This document shows positions 46,496-55,754 of a stretch of 64,000 nt of DNA, in pieces (the first letter of the stretch is position 1; each line of letters starts with the position of its first letter). The DNA lies in the NCBI RefSeq assembly GCF_004551525.1, contig NZ_SATR01000019.1, positions 1 to 64,000 of the forward strand. The letters are read 5' to 3'. The notes below the pieces were generated by a model, which saw only the letters and a list, made by a program, of their open reading frames with translations, was not told the origin of the DNA and did not search any database. The stretch comes from Vibrio ouci. Its GTDB lineage: Bacteria; Pseudomonadota; Gammaproteobacteria; Enterobacterales; Vibrionaceae. The translations under genes and the position numbers were made by a program.

Positions 46496-47920
46496 ATGAA
46501 GAAAAAGCGCCTCAGCACACTCGTGCTGACTTGCCTTGTTAGCGGAGTATCCATTGCTCCGTTTGCAATGGCAAATCAAGACCTTAATGTCCAATACCCC
46601 AAAGAAATTGACTCTATTATCGTTAACCCCGGTGTCGGGATTGAAGCCTTCCATAATGGCTGGGGCAGCCAACTCACTTCAGAGCAATACCCAGAGACCG
46701 GCATTGACTACTATCGCTTCTATTGGAATGAGATAGAACCGCAAGAAGGTCAGTTCAATTTCGAGATGATTGATTCGCTATTTAAGATGAACCAATCCCT
46801 ACCAGAACCTCGCCACATCGCCTTACGTTTCATGACTATGGATGAGCCTTATTCTGGCACTAAAATTCCTAATTGGCTGGTTGATAAAGGCATAAAAGGT
46901 AAATGGGTTTCAAATGGCAAAACATTCGTCCCTGATCTCGACGACCCAACCTATCTCCATTATGTAAAGACGCTCCTAAATGCACTGGGGCAGCGTTATG
47001 ACAGCAACAAGCATCTCGCCCACGTTGACATCGGTATGGCTGGTTCGTGGGGTGAGTGGCACAACAGCAACTTCTCAGAGCTACCTCCGCTCAATGAGCG
47101 CTACTCTGATGAGCAATTAAATTACATCGTCGACTTGCATTTCCAAGCCTTCCCTAAAACCCAAAAGATCATGCTTATCAATGCTGGTGAACCCTTGGCT
47201 TACGCGGTAGGAAAAGGGGCTGGCTGGCGAGCAGATTGTCTCGGTGATTGGCATCATTTTTCAAACACGTGGAGTCATATGGATGATGACTACCCATATA
47301 GAATCGGTCAAGCTGAACGAACAGCGACAAACTTCGACAACGCTTGGAAACACGCGCCCGTAAGCTTTGAAATATGCGGCAATATGCAAGGGTGGTTAAA
47401 CGATCAAAAATATACACGTGAAGAAGTCAAAGCAACCTTTGACTGGGCACTCGAGAACCACGCTAGTAGCATTAACTTAAAGTCATTGGAGGTTCCTGCT
47501 GAGTACCGTGACATCGTTGATAATGCGATGAAAAAACTTGGCTTCCGCTTTCGAGTGAATAAGATTCAGCACCCATACTCAATCAATCAAAATGAAACCT
47601 TGGTGATTGAAAGCGAATTTATTAATGAGGGCGTCTCGCCAACTTATCAACCATACTTTGTACACTATCGACTTGTCTCTAGCAAAGGCGTAGTCATCCC
47701 GCTTGGCAAAGACTCACAAAATACGGAAAAGTGGCTACCAGGTACACATGTTTCTAAGATCAGCAAACTTCTTCCAAGCGAGCTTCAAGCAGGCACTTAT
47801 TCTATTGAAATTACCTTGCTTAATGATTGTGGCGAAGAAGGTCTAACACTTGCGAATGAAGGACAACAACAAGACGGTTGGTACCGACTGTCTGAGATTG
47901 AAGTCCGCAGTGCAAACTAA
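46496..47920 (+). CDS. Secreted DUF4832 glycoside-hydrolase-like protein
   Basis: A 474-residue exported protein: signal peptide to about residue 26 (APFAMA), then a TIM-barrel-like region (about 40-350) and a beta-sandwich C-terminal domain. The DUF4832 hallmarks include NPGVGIEAFHNGWGS and YYRFYWNEIEPQEGQFNF near 75, which resembles the start of retaining glycosidases. GMAGSWGEWH near 182 contains a candidate catalytic Glu187. It probably trims or modifies the exported polysaccharide in the periplasm or outside the cell. It is the last gene of the run. An activity has not been shown for most members. Confidence 0.8.
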   Translation: MKKKRLSTLVLTCLVSGVSIAPFAMANQDLNVQYPKEIDSIIVNPGVGIEAFHNGWGSQLTSEQYPETGIDYYRFYWNEIEPQEGQFNFEMIDSLFKMNQSLPEPRHIALRFMTMDEPYSGTKIPNWLVDKGIKGKWVSNGKTFVPDLDDPTYLHYVKTLLNALGQRYDSNKHLAHVDIGMAGSWGEWHNSNFSELPPLNERYSDEQLNYIVDLHFQAFPKTQKIMLINAGEPLAYAVGKGAGWRADCLGDWHHFSNTWSHMDDDYPYRIGQAERTATNFDNAWKHAPVSFEICGNMQGWLNDQKYTREEVKATFDWALENHASSINLKSLEVPAEYRDIVDNAMKKLGFRFRVNKIQHPYSINQNETLVIESEFINEGVSPTYQPYFVHYRLVSSKGVVIPLGKDSQNTEKWLPGTHVSKISKLLPSELQAGTYSIEITLLNDCGEEGLTLANEGQQQDGWYRLSEIEVRSAN

Positions 47921-48469
47921 TCAAACCGCGAATTAAGCGCTCTCCCCTATATCTTATTACGCAATTTTATCTGAATAGGTATAGGGGAATCACTCCACAC
48001 AGCACCTCATTCCTCTCTATAACCAAAAGAAGATCCTCAAAACGTGATCAAAAATCGATTCATTTCTTAAAATAAAGGCGGGACATTGCCTAATCCTAAC
48101 CTCTAGCCTCATACCACAGCCTTTATGTTCACTTTTTTGGTAGCTAAATCGATCTTTGTCACCTTGACAATGAAACCTAACCAATGAGCTTACACAAATA
48201 ACGTGCTTCAAGTATTTTCTTTCGCGAATTAAGCTTGATGATTTCTTAAAGTCAATACGATCCTCGCCCAACAAAAACCAGTTTATTACGCCAGAAAGCC
48301 TCCCTTTCACAGCAAATTTAGCCCTTATTAATTTTACTAGCAGAATAAGATATTAGCCCTTACAATCCTGCCGCATAAAAATTACAAAATTAATACAACC
48401 TCTACTCACTCCCTACAAGTAAAGTAAAGTAGAGTCAGCCCTCAAAAACGTGAAAGGTCCCCGAATACA
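47921..48469. other. 549-base gap between the polysaccharide locus and gap
   Basis: An inverted repeat TCCCCTATA/TATAGGGGA (47943-47951 and 47980-47988, 28-base loop) may help end the polysaccharide message, but it has no T tail. The 12-base word CGCGAATTAAGC occurs near both 47930 and 48230. No gene is convincing; a 97-codon minus-strand frame in 48017-48310 has no ribosome-binding site and an uncharacteristic composition. The right end must hold the gap promoter. Confidence 0.4.
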
Positions 48470-49906
48470 ATGAGCCCAGAGAAACACCTCTTAGATTGGC
48501 AAACGAGCCAAACGATTGCGGAAACTATCTCTCCACTTCTTGGTCAACTGTACCGTCATAAAGGCGTCGAAGTATTACTTTTTGGTAAAACGCTGGTCAA
48601 CGCAGCAACTATCGATATCATCAAAACTCACCGTTTAGCTCGCCGTTACACTGGCACTGCACTTACTCCAGAACAAACTCTTCCTCTAATTAAAGCTCTG
48701 GCTGAAATGGAACTTTCTCCATGTCGTATCGACATCGGTCAATTAGCTCACCAGTTCTGGCAAGGTCGCGATGACGACCACGGTGTGAAAGACTTTTTAC
48801 ACACTTCTCTAATGGGTGCGATGAACGGTGAAACCGTCTCTGAACCACGCGATGTTGTCCTTTACGGCTTCGGTCGTATCGGTCGTCTACTCACGCGCCT
48901 ATTAGTTGAGAAATCAGGCCCAGGTTACCCACTACGCTTACGTGCGGTTGTTGTACGCGGCGGCAAAAAAGGTGACTTAGAAAAACGCGCAAGCCTACTA
49001 CGCCGTGACTCTGTGCATGGCCAATTCAACGGCAGCATCATTGTCGATGAAGAGCGCAAAGCAATCATTGCGAACGGTAACTACATCCAGTTCATCTACG
49101 CGAACAAGCCAGAAGAAGTGGATTACACAAGCTTTGGTATCAACAACGCTCTGGTTGTCGATAACACTGGCGTTTGGCGTGATGCTGACGGCCTTGCTCA
49201 GCACCTTGAATGTAAAGGCGCAGAGAAAGTTCTACTGACTGCACCTGGTAAAGGTGACATTAAGAACGTGGTATTTGGCGTGAATGACAACGTTATTGAA
49301 GCAGAAGATCGCATCGTGTCAGCAGCAAGCTGTACGACCAATGCCATCACTCCTGTACTGAAAGCGGTTAACGATAAGTTCGGTGTTATCTCTGGTCATA
49401 TCGAAACCGTTCACTCTTTCACTAACGACCAAAACCTGATTGATAACTTCCATTCAGGCGAGCGTCGTGGCCGTAGTGCATCGTTGAACATGGTTCTGAC
49501 TGAAACAGGTGCAGCTAAAGCAGTAGCGAAAGCGCTTCCTGAACTGGCTGGAAAGCTAACAGGTAACGCGATTCGAGTTCCAACTCCTAACGTTTCAATG
49601 GCAATCGCTAACTTGAACTTAGAAAACGGTACCGATAAAGACGAACTAAATGCTTACCTACGCGAAATGGCGCTAACGTCAGAGCTGTCTGCACAAATTG
49701 ACTACACAGAATCGACTGAGATTGTTTCTACTGACCTAGTAGGCTCTCGCTTCGCTGGTGTTGTTGATGGCGCTGCAACTATCGCTCAAGACAATCGCTG
49801 TGTTCTTTACATCTGGTATGACAATGAATTTGGTTACAGCTGCCAAGTGGTACATTGTATGGAACAGATGATGGGCGTTCGCTTCAAAACGTACCCAACT
49901 AAATAA
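48470..49906 (+). CDS. gap: Glyceraldehyde-3-phosphate dehydrogenase, long form
   Basis: A 478-residue GAPDH with an N-terminal extension of about 125 residues compared with the usual 330-340. The NAD-binding GFGRIGRLLTRLL is near residue 130. The active-site SAASCTTNAITP has the catalytic cysteine at 288, and the WYDNEFGYS end motif is present. It oxidises glyceraldehyde 3-phosphate in glycolysis or in the reverse direction. Long forms of this type occur in several gamma-proteobacteria beside a canonical gapA; whether this one is glycolytic or gluconeogenic is unknown. It stands alone. Confidence 0.92.
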   Translation: MSPEKHLLDWQTSQTIAETISPLLGQLYRHKGVEVLLFGKTLVNAATIDIIKTHRLARRYTGTALTPEQTLPLIKALAEMELSPCRIDIGQLAHQFWQGRDDDHGVKDFLHTSLMGAMNGETVSEPRDVVLYGFGRIGRLLTRLLVEKSGPGYPLRLRAVVVRGGKKGDLEKRASLLRRDSVHGQFNGSIIVDEERKAIIANGNYIQFIYANKPEEVDYTSFGINNALVVDNTGVWRDADGLAQHLECKGAEKVLLTAPGKGDIKNVVFGVNDNVIEAEDRIVSAASCTTNAITPVLKAVNDKFGVISGHIETVHSFTNDQNLIDNFHSGERRGRSASLNMVLTETGAAKAVAKALPELAGKLTGNAIRVPTPNVSMAIANLNLENGTDKDELNAYLREMALTSELSAQIDYTESTEIVSTDLVGSRFAGVVDGAATIAQDNRCVLYIWYDNEFGYSCQVVHCMEQMMGVRFKTYPTK

Positions 49907-49980
49907 CCGAATATCGCTCCTGACTTCGGTCGGGAGCAAAGCTCCACAACACCTATACTTATTATAATCCCCCTTTGTTT

Positions 49981-50011
49981 GCCACTTTCACTCGCTGAAA
50001 GTGGCTTTTTT
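49981..50011 (+). terminator. Rho-independent terminator after gap
   Basis: Stem GCCACTTTC/GAAAGTGGC with a seven-base loop, followed by TTTTTT. Another stem, GCTCCTGAC/GTCGGGAGC, lies nearer the stop codon (about 49915-49937) without a T tail. Confidence 0.88.
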
Positions 50012-50119
50012 GATCGCGTATCCGTCATCAATAAACAATTTCCCTCGCTTTGATATCTCGTTCATGTTCGATTCATTTACTAGCGGGTATTCTAACTACA
50101 TAACTAAGAGGTATTGATT

Positions 50120-50332
50120 ATGAATAGAGTAATTTCAGGTATTTTCGCCCTTTTCATTGGTATGTTTACCTTGGTATTTACCTTGATACTTGCGATTCCA
50201 TTGACCATCGCAGCACTCATCACAGGTAAAAAGATTGAGAAATCTCTAAAGATGAATCGTTCACCTTTTTCAGCTCAGCAGTCATCTAAAGCTTCTGTGC
50301 TTGAGGGTGAATATGAAGACGTATCAAAATAA
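50120..50332 (+). CDS. Small membrane protein, 70 residues, unknown
   Basis: A 70-residue protein with a single long hydrophobic region (about 5-35, enough for one or two segments), then a basic stretch (TGKKIEKSLKMNR) and an acidic C-terminus (LEGEYEDV). AAGAGG lies about 10 bases before ATG 50120. It ends 20 bases before the next gene, which it may precede in an operon. The family was not recognised. Confidence 0.65.
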   Translation: MNRVISGIFALFIGMFTLVFTLILAIPLTIAALITGKKIEKSLKMNRSPFSAQQSSKASVLEGEYEDVSK

Positions 50333-50352
50333 GAAGAAAAATCGACTATATA

Positions 50353-51519
50353 ATGCGTAAGAACACCGCTTTTGCTTTTTATCTCGCTGCCGCAGCCACC
50401 GCTTTGATAGTTGTTGGCTGTACAGCAAAAACACAAGATCCAGCGTTCGAAAAAGCGCAACAACTGCCAAATCACTCTCAAAGTAGTTTTGCCCAATACA
50501 TCAATGACACTAAGCAATGGCTCGCGCAAAACCGACTATTTATCACCAATAATAAGGCCGCTGAGTTAGAGCTTGTCGCTCCGAAAGAGTATCGACCAGC
50601 AAAGCCTAATGGTCAGGGCGTGTTGCTCGTGCATGGATTGGGGGACTCACCCTATTCGTTCACCGACATTGCCACTCATTTATCTGAGCAGGGGTATTTA
50701 GTCAGAACGATATTGCTACCCGGTCACGCAAGTAAAGTCGGCGATCTCCAACTTCCAACGCTTGAAGACTGGCAAAACGTAGTACATCACCATATTGAGC
50801 TACTGAAAAAAGATACTGATTCGGTGTGGCTAGGCGGTTATTCGACCGGAGCAAACCTTGTAACTTCAGAAGCTCTGGACGATGATTCGATCAATGGTCT
50901 ACTGCTGTTCTCTCCAGCACTGCAACCAAATTCAAGTGCCGTTCAATTCGCTGGCTTAGCGAGCCACTTTGTCACTTGGGCAGATCAAGATCCTGAAGAT
51001 AACCCGCTACGCTATAACTCATTACCAATGAGTGCTGCCGCCGTCTATTACCAGACGTCGGAAGTGGTCCAACAGCAACTTGAGCATGCTAAGTATGACA
51101 AACCGGTGTTTATGTTATTGAGCGAAGGTGACAAAGTCATCAGCACACAATATGCGATTGATACCTTCTCTCATACTATGATGAACCCAAATAGCCATCT
51201 GGTCTGGCAGGGCGAACATAAGTTAAGTGATGCGCGCTCAACTCAATTCACCATGAAACTGCCAGAGCAACGCATCTCTAACGGTTCGCATATGGGATTG
51301 CTGTTCTCGCCAAACAACCCAAACTATGGTGTTCATGGTACAAACTTGATTTGCAGTAACGGCCAAGCAGCAGAGGCTCAGTGCACCAATCGAGACGATC
51401 TTTGGTTCTCAGCTTGGGGCTACATCGAGCCCAATAAAGTTCATGCTCGATTGACCTACAACCCCTACTTTCAACAAAGCATGGCATTGATGGATAAAGT
51501 CATGAAACCGAACTCTTAA
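50353..51519 (+). CDS. Alpha/beta-hydrolase lipoprotein
   Basis: A 388-residue lipoprotein. The signal peptide ends in the lipobox VVGC (Cys23 is acylated). The alpha/beta-hydrolase region includes LLVHGLGDSPYSF (oxyanion region near 92) and the nucleophile elbow GGYSTG with Ser164. A late histidine is in SHMGLLFS. It is probably a carboxylesterase or lysophospholipase-like enzyme facing the periplasm or the outer membrane. The substrate is unknown. Terminated just downstream. Confidence 0.87.
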   Translation: MRKNTAFAFYLAAAATALIVVGCTAKTQDPAFEKAQQLPNHSQSSFAQYINDTKQWLAQNRLFITNNKAAELELVAPKEYRPAKPNGQGVLLVHGLGDSPYSFTDIATHLSEQGYLVRTILLPGHASKVGDLQLPTLEDWQNVVHHHIELLKKDTDSVWLGGYSTGANLVTSEALDDDSINGLLLFSPALQPNSSAVQFAGLASHFVTWADQDPEDNPLRYNSLPMSAAAVYYQTSEVVQQQLEHAKYDKPVFMLLSEGDKVISTQYAIDTFSHTMMNPNSHLVWQGEHKLSDARSTQFTMKLPEQRISNGSHMGLLFSPNNPNYGVHGTNLICSNGQAAEAQCTNRDDLWFSAWGYIEPNKVHARLTYNPYFQQSMALMDKVMKPNS

Positions 51520-51547
51520 CCCAAATCTCTTATAGACTCCAAATAGT

Positions 51548-51575
51548 AAAACGCCCAGCATTGCTGGGCGTTTTT
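51548..51575. terminator. Bidirectional terminator between two lipoprotein genes
   Basis: Stem AAAACGCCCAGC/GCTGGGCGTTTT with a 3-base loop, T-rich on the plus strand and ending in TTTACTATTT on the minus strand. It lies between convergent genes ending at 51519 and 51579. Confidence 0.88.
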
Positions 51576-51578
51576 GTT

Positions 51579-53351
51579 TTATTTATCGATTGGGAAAAGC
51601 TTACTTTCAAACACCGTCGCGTAAATCGGAATGTCTTTAAGTTTATTGATATCCACTTTATACGGGTCTTGCTCAAGGATGGTAAAGTTGGCTTTTTTAC
51701 CTACCTCAATACTGCCTAGCGTATCTTCCATACCCCATGAGTAAGCTGCTTCAATCGTAATACCGCGTAACGCAGCGTCAAGAGATAAAGCTAAGTCAGG
51801 TCGTAGAACTTTGCCTTCGTTGGTTTGGCGAGTCACCGCGCTCCAAGCAAGAAGTAGCGGATCAGATGGTGCCATTGGCATATCTGAGTGTAGTGATACT
51901 GGGATACCTTCTTTCTCAATCGTTGCTAAGCGAACCATAGCATGCGCTCGCTCTTCACCAAGACCTACTTCGCCGAAACGCTGACCAAATCCGGTAACGT
52001 AGTATGGATTCACACTGATGATTGCGCCCAGCTCTTTCAACTGTTTGACTTGCTCATCAGTCGAGTTAGCAAAGTGAACAATAGTAAAGCGATGATCTTC
52101 TCTTGGATACTCAGCTTGGCGACGCTTCATAATCTCAATCAGCTCTTCAACGCCTTTATCACCATTTACATGCACTAGTATTTGGTAATCTTTTTCCCAG
52201 AATGCCTTAGTGATCGCTTCGACGTCTTCTGGAGTTTGAATCCATTCGCCATGGTGACCATCTAGGTAGCCATCTTTCATTTTCATCAACTGAGAGATGA
52301 TTGCGCCATCAAATAGGATTTTTATTTGCTTATCAAAGTAACGCACCTTACCCTCTTCAGGCAGTGTCTTAGTCACTTCTTCAACCGCTTTAACCACGCC
52401 CTCTTTACCTTTCATCAAGAACGGAGTTTTACTTTCCGGAGTAAAGAACGAGTACATCGGTGTCGAATCAGCGCCCAAAATTCGCAAATAAGTATCGATC
52501 ATTTCAGGTGGGATAAATGCGCCCGGCTCATTGTAAGCCGTTACACCTTTCTGATGTAGCATCTCAACCATCTGATTCAAACCAAACTCAAAACGTTCCT
52601 TATTACCCAAGTCAGTATAAATACGAGGTAAGAGATAAATCAGTGCGCCACCTTCCCAGAAGTGACCCCCAGCCAGATCCGATTGAGCTTTAACTTCTTC
52701 GCCTTGTTTATCGATATCCGCTTGATTCAGCCCGTATTTATCTACAAACGCACTGTTGACGTAAAATTCGTGCGCAGAGCGATGCCAAACCGCGATTGGA
52801 CGCGTCTCTGAGATGGTATCTAAGATCGCTCGGTTTAACTCACCGTGGAAAAAGTTATTGTAGCCCCACGTCCAAAGCACCTCATTGTCATTAGGCATCT
52901 CTGCTTCAACCGCTTTTAATGCGCTCAAGTACGCTTCATGACCCGTTACGGCTGGCCAAGTGCGACTAGGTAGTTGCCACTCTTCTGGTGCAATTACTGG
53001 CATGCTTAGTGTCAACGCCCCTAAAAACGGGTGCAGATGCTGCTCAATAAAGCCCGGCATAACAACGCGATCACCAAGATCGACCACCTCTACATTAGGG
53101 TATAACTGCTTAGCCTTATCTTTATTGCCGACAAACTCAATGGTACCGTTTTCATCGGCGAACACTGCTTCAGCTCTTGGCTGTTCGTCATTCATAGTAA
53201 TCATTGTCGAACTGACATAAAGCGTCCCTGCCGCTGGCTCAGCTTGGGTAGTCGGGTCGACTTTTTCAGCTTGGCCACACGCCGCAAGTAATGTCGATAT
53301 GCCAATCATCGATGCCGCTACTAACGTCTTTTTCATCTTAAACTGTTTCAT
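51579..53351 (-). CDS. Amidohydrolase-family lipoprotein (YtcJ-like)
   Basis: A 590-residue amidohydrolase with a lipoprotein signal ending LLAAC (Cys25). The metal-binding GFIEQHLHPFLGA lies near residue 100, further histidines are in ILVHVNGDKG near 395 and FTIVHFANSTD, and SLHSDMPMAPSDP near 490 carries the acidic metal ligand. This large amidohydrolase-3 group includes YtcJ-like proteins and N-substituted formamide deformylase-like enzymes; the substrate here is unknown. Exported members are less usual. AGAGAGAAC precedes ATG 53351. Confidence 0.88.
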   Translation of the reverse strand: MKQFKMKKTLVAASMIGISTLLAACGQAEKVDPTTQAEPAAGTLYVSSTMITMNDEQPRAEAVFADENGTIEFVGNKDKAKQLYPNVEVVDLGDRVVMPGFIEQHLHPFLGALTLSMPVIAPEEWQLPSRTWPAVTGHEAYLSALKAVEAEMPNDNEVLWTWGYNNFFHGELNRAILDTISETRPIAVWHRSAHEFYVNSAFVDKYGLNQADIDKQGEEVKAQSDLAGGHFWEGGALIYLLPRIYTDLGNKERFEFGLNQMVEMLHQKGVTAYNEPGAFIPPEMIDTYLRILGADSTPMYSFFTPESKTPFLMKGKEGVVKAVEEVTKTLPEEGKVRYFDKQIKILFDGAIISQLMKMKDGYLDGHHGEWIQTPEDVEAITKAFWEKDYQILVHVNGDKGVEELIEIMKRRQAEYPREDHRFTIVHFANSTDEQVKQLKELGAIISVNPYYVTGFGQRFGEVGLGEERAHAMVRLATIEKEGIPVSLHSDMPMAPSDPLLLAWSAVTRQTNEGKVLRPDLALSLDAALRGITIEAAYSWGMEDTLGSIEVGKKANFTILEQDPYKVDINKLKDIPIYATVFESKLFPIDK

Positions 53352-53648
53352 TTGTTCTCTCTTCGTCTTCAGGCATTAAACTGCCTTGCTCCAATAAAGC
53401 GCCTTAAATAACCTCTGCTAGGCGAATCAAACTACTATTACCCCATAATTGATATGCAATTAATGTAGGACATTTCTTCAACCTTACTTTGTATCAAATA
53501 TGAGAATACTTACTTTAGGAACAGGCTAACGTGACCCCAGCTGAAAAGGCTTATTTAAGTAATGAGTGAATATATGTTGCAGATACTTAAACGCTTTGTT
53601 ATTTAGTTAAATGTAAACATAACACCTATAACAACAAAGGATTGACAG

Positions 53649-54134
53649 ATGAGTAATGGTCAACGAGATATAACCCTTCGCTTTCTAGCTGAGCCCGGAG
53701 ATGTAAACTTTGGCGGTAAGGTCCACGGCGGCGCCGTAATGAAATGGATCGATTTAGCCGCTTATGCCAATGCAGCCGCTTGGAGTGGCAAATATTGTAT
53801 TACCGCGTATGCAGGTGGTATTCGATTTGTGCAACCGATCCATGTGGGTAACTTGGTCGAAGTAAGTGCCAAAGTCATCTACACAGGTAAAAGCTCAATG
53901 CACATCGCGATTGATGTTCAAGCGAGCGATCCTAAAGAGCTTAAAAACCGCCTAACTACTCACTGTATTGTGATTATGGTTGCGGTCGATGAGAATGGTA
54001 AACCTACTGAAGTCCCTGAATGGGTACCTGAAACACAAGAAGATATTGAGCTTCGTGATTCTGCTATTCGTCTAATGAACATGCGTAAACAGATTGGCGA
54101 AGAGATGGAAGCGCATGTGAAATATCTAAAATAG
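53649..54134 (+). CDS. YciA-like acyl-CoA thioesterase (hotdog fold)
   Basis: A 161-residue hotdog-fold thioesterase. The active-site stretch is NFGGKVHGGAVMKWID near residue 20, where YciA-type enzymes carry their catalytic Asp/Glu and histidine-glycine pair; FVQPIHVGN follows. It hydrolyses acyl-CoA with broad specificity by family. GGATTGACAG precedes the ATG. The 297-base upstream gap (53352-53648) is AT-rich with no element resolved. Confidence 0.87.
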   Translation: MSNGQRDITLRFLAEPGDVNFGGKVHGGAVMKWIDLAAYANAAAWSGKYCITAYAGGIRFVQPIHVGNLVEVSAKVIYTGKSSMHIAIDVQASDPKELKNRLTTHCIVIMVAVDENGKPTEVPEWVPETQEDIELRDSAIRLMNMRKQIGEEMEAHVKYLK

Positions 54135-54154
54135 CTTCGCTACATTAATCTTGC

Positions 54155-54182
54155 AAAATAGAGGGGCCTCCCCTCTATTTTT
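54155..54182 (+). terminator. Rho-independent terminator after the thioesterase gene
   Basis: Perfect 12-bp stem AAAATAGAGGGG/CCCCTCTATTTT with a 3-base loop and a short T tail. It lies 20 bases after the stop. Confidence 0.92.
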
Positions 54183-54261
54183 GTCAGCATTCTGCAAAGC
54201 CACCTCTCTGTCATCTTTCTTTCATCTTCGTTTGCTTAAATTCGCCGGCAAAGTCATAAAA

Positions 54262-54522
54262 ATGAAGGAATATTGCTTGAGCCTTGGTGAAACTACCCTC
54301 AGTGAATCAACTCTCTCAAACCTGAAAGCCGTCGAGTACCAATGGGTAAGAACCATGTATGTCGAAGGGTATGCCGATCAAGAGATCAACCACTACATCC
54401 AAACCTGCTTTGGAGGCGACGCCGTATTTGCCGATCTGTTTCGTAAAGTCGCACTCTCTCAAGAAAGTATCTACGTTCTGCTTCGCCACCTAGGTTGCGC
54501 CCCGTCTAGCCGCGAGCTTTAA
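54262..54522 (+). CDS. Conserved-looking 86-residue protein, unknown
   Basis: Begins MKEYCLSLGETTLSES and is mostly helical by composition, with a pattern of charged and aromatic residues (KAVEYQWVRTMYVEGYADQEIN). No membrane segment or signal peptide is seen. The start is chosen at ATG 54262 because the frame upstream of it crosses a terminator; a strong ribosome-binding site is lacking. It begins about 80 bases after the thioesterase terminator. The function is not recognised. Confidence 0.6.
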   Translation: MKEYCLSLGETTLSESTLSNLKAVEYQWVRTMYVEGYADQEINHYIQTCFGGDAVFADLFRKVALSQESIYVLLRHLGCAPSSREL

Positions 54523-54851
54523 CTTAGACAACGTGCACAGCACCGCAACTTAGTGCAAAAGGTTGCATCATTTCAATAAGTAACCGTATGCGTGTCGCAC
54601 CAATTTAGACAGACAGTGGTGCTGTTTGTCTCACTTCTTATACTCAAACAACTGGCTACAGGCATAAAAAAACCCGGGACAAACCGGGTTTTGGTTACAA
54701 AAACTGTTAGTAGTGAAATAGTAAGGAATCTAGCTAACAGCCAGCTATGCGTAACGCCAGAACTGCACTTTTCTTAACTGATCGGCGGCCAAACCAAGAG
54801 TGTTAAGTAAAGTACATGTGGGCGGCCATAAGGTCGCCCTTATTGTTCTTA
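54523..54851. other. 329-base gap; terminators downstream of malG
   Basis: Two hairpins are seen. AACCCGG/CCGGGTT at 54670-54689 is flanked by an A run that gives a T7 tail on the minus strand, so it is a good terminator for transcription arriving from malG. GGGCGGCC/GGTCGCCC (54820-54839, one G-U pair, ATAA loop) directly follows the malG stop and lacks a T tail. No gene is supported here; a 61-codon plus-strand frame at 54592-54777 runs through the terminator. Confidence 0.6.
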
Positions 54852-55742
54852 TTAGCCTTTCACACCACCAGCCGTCAATCCTCCGACTAACCAGCGCTGT
54901 GCAAGTAAGAATACAACTGTAATAGGCAATGCAGAAAGAACTGCTGCTGCTGCAAAATCACCCCAAAGATAATTCTGAGGATATAGATACTGCTGCATAC
55001 CTACTGCTAATGTATATGAGTTTACATCAGAAAGTAGTAGAGATGCCACTGGAACTTCACCCACCACACCGATGAATGACAGAATGAACACTACCGCTAG
55101 GATAGGTACGGACAGGGGTAACAGTACTAATTTAAAGGCCTGCCAAGGGGTTGCGCCATCCAGAGCCGCCGCTTCTTCTAACGAACTATCGATAGTTTCA
55201 AAGTAGCCTTTAATTGTCCAAACATGCAAAGCGATGCCTCCTAGGTAAGAGAAAATTAAGCCGCCATGCGTATTCAAACCTAGGAATGGAATGTACTGTC
55301 CCAACTTATCAAATAGGGCATAAAGTGCCACTAACGCCAATACTGCAGGGAACATCTGGAAGATCATCATCGCTTTTAGGATGGTGTTCTTACCTTTGAA
55401 GCGCATACGAGCAAACGCATAAGCTGAAGTCGTCGACAGAGCAACAATCAAAATCGACGTGATACCTGCCACTTTGACTGAGTTCCACAACCATGTAAGC
55501 ACTGGGAACGGTGGTGGCGTTACCGAACCATCCGCATTTGTGACCGAGAAGCCAAGAGCTAGCTTCCAGTGCTCCAGTGATGGATTGTCTGGGATAATAC
55601 TGCCCGTTGCGAAGTTACCCTCACGGAATGAGATCGCGATAATCATCAATAATGGGAAGATGATTGACGCTAGGAACAACCACATCACAATATGCGTTGC
55701 CCATACACGGTATTTAAGTGATTTACCTTGTACCATTGCCAT
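54852..55742 (-). CDS. malG: Maltose ABC transporter permease MalG
   Basis: A 296-residue inner-membrane permease with six hydrophobic segments and the EAA loop that contacts Mal[22 protein letters not shown] (residues about 195-215), near its middle-to-end. It forms the maltose/maltodextrin channel with MalF. It is the last gene of malE-malF-malG and starts 12 bases after the malF stop. Confidence 0.95.
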   Translation of the reverse strand: MAMVQGKSLKYRVWATHIVMWLFLASIIFPLLMIIAISFREGNFATGSIIPDNPSLEHWKLALGFSVTNADGSVTPPPFPVLTWLWNSVKVAGITSILIVALSTTSAYAFARMRFKGKNTILKAMMIFQMFPAVLALVALYALFDKLGQYIPFLGLNTHGGLIFSYLGGIALHVWTIKGYFETIDSSLEEAAALDGATPWQAFKLVLLPLSVPILAVVFILSFIGVVGEVPVASLLLSDVNSYTLAVGMQQYLYPQNYLWGDFAAAAVLSALPITVVFLLAQRWLVGGLTAGGVKG

Positions 55743-55754
55743 TGGAAACTCTCC

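Noticed and set aside
48017..48310. 97-codon minus-strand open frame in the gap before gap
   Set aside because: No ribosome-binding site, no recognisable motif and a composition like non-coding DNA; kept only as part of the gap description.
54592..54777. 61-codon plus-strand frame downstream of the 86-residue protein
   Set aside because: It reads through a strong terminator stem and has no ribosome-binding site or recognisable features.
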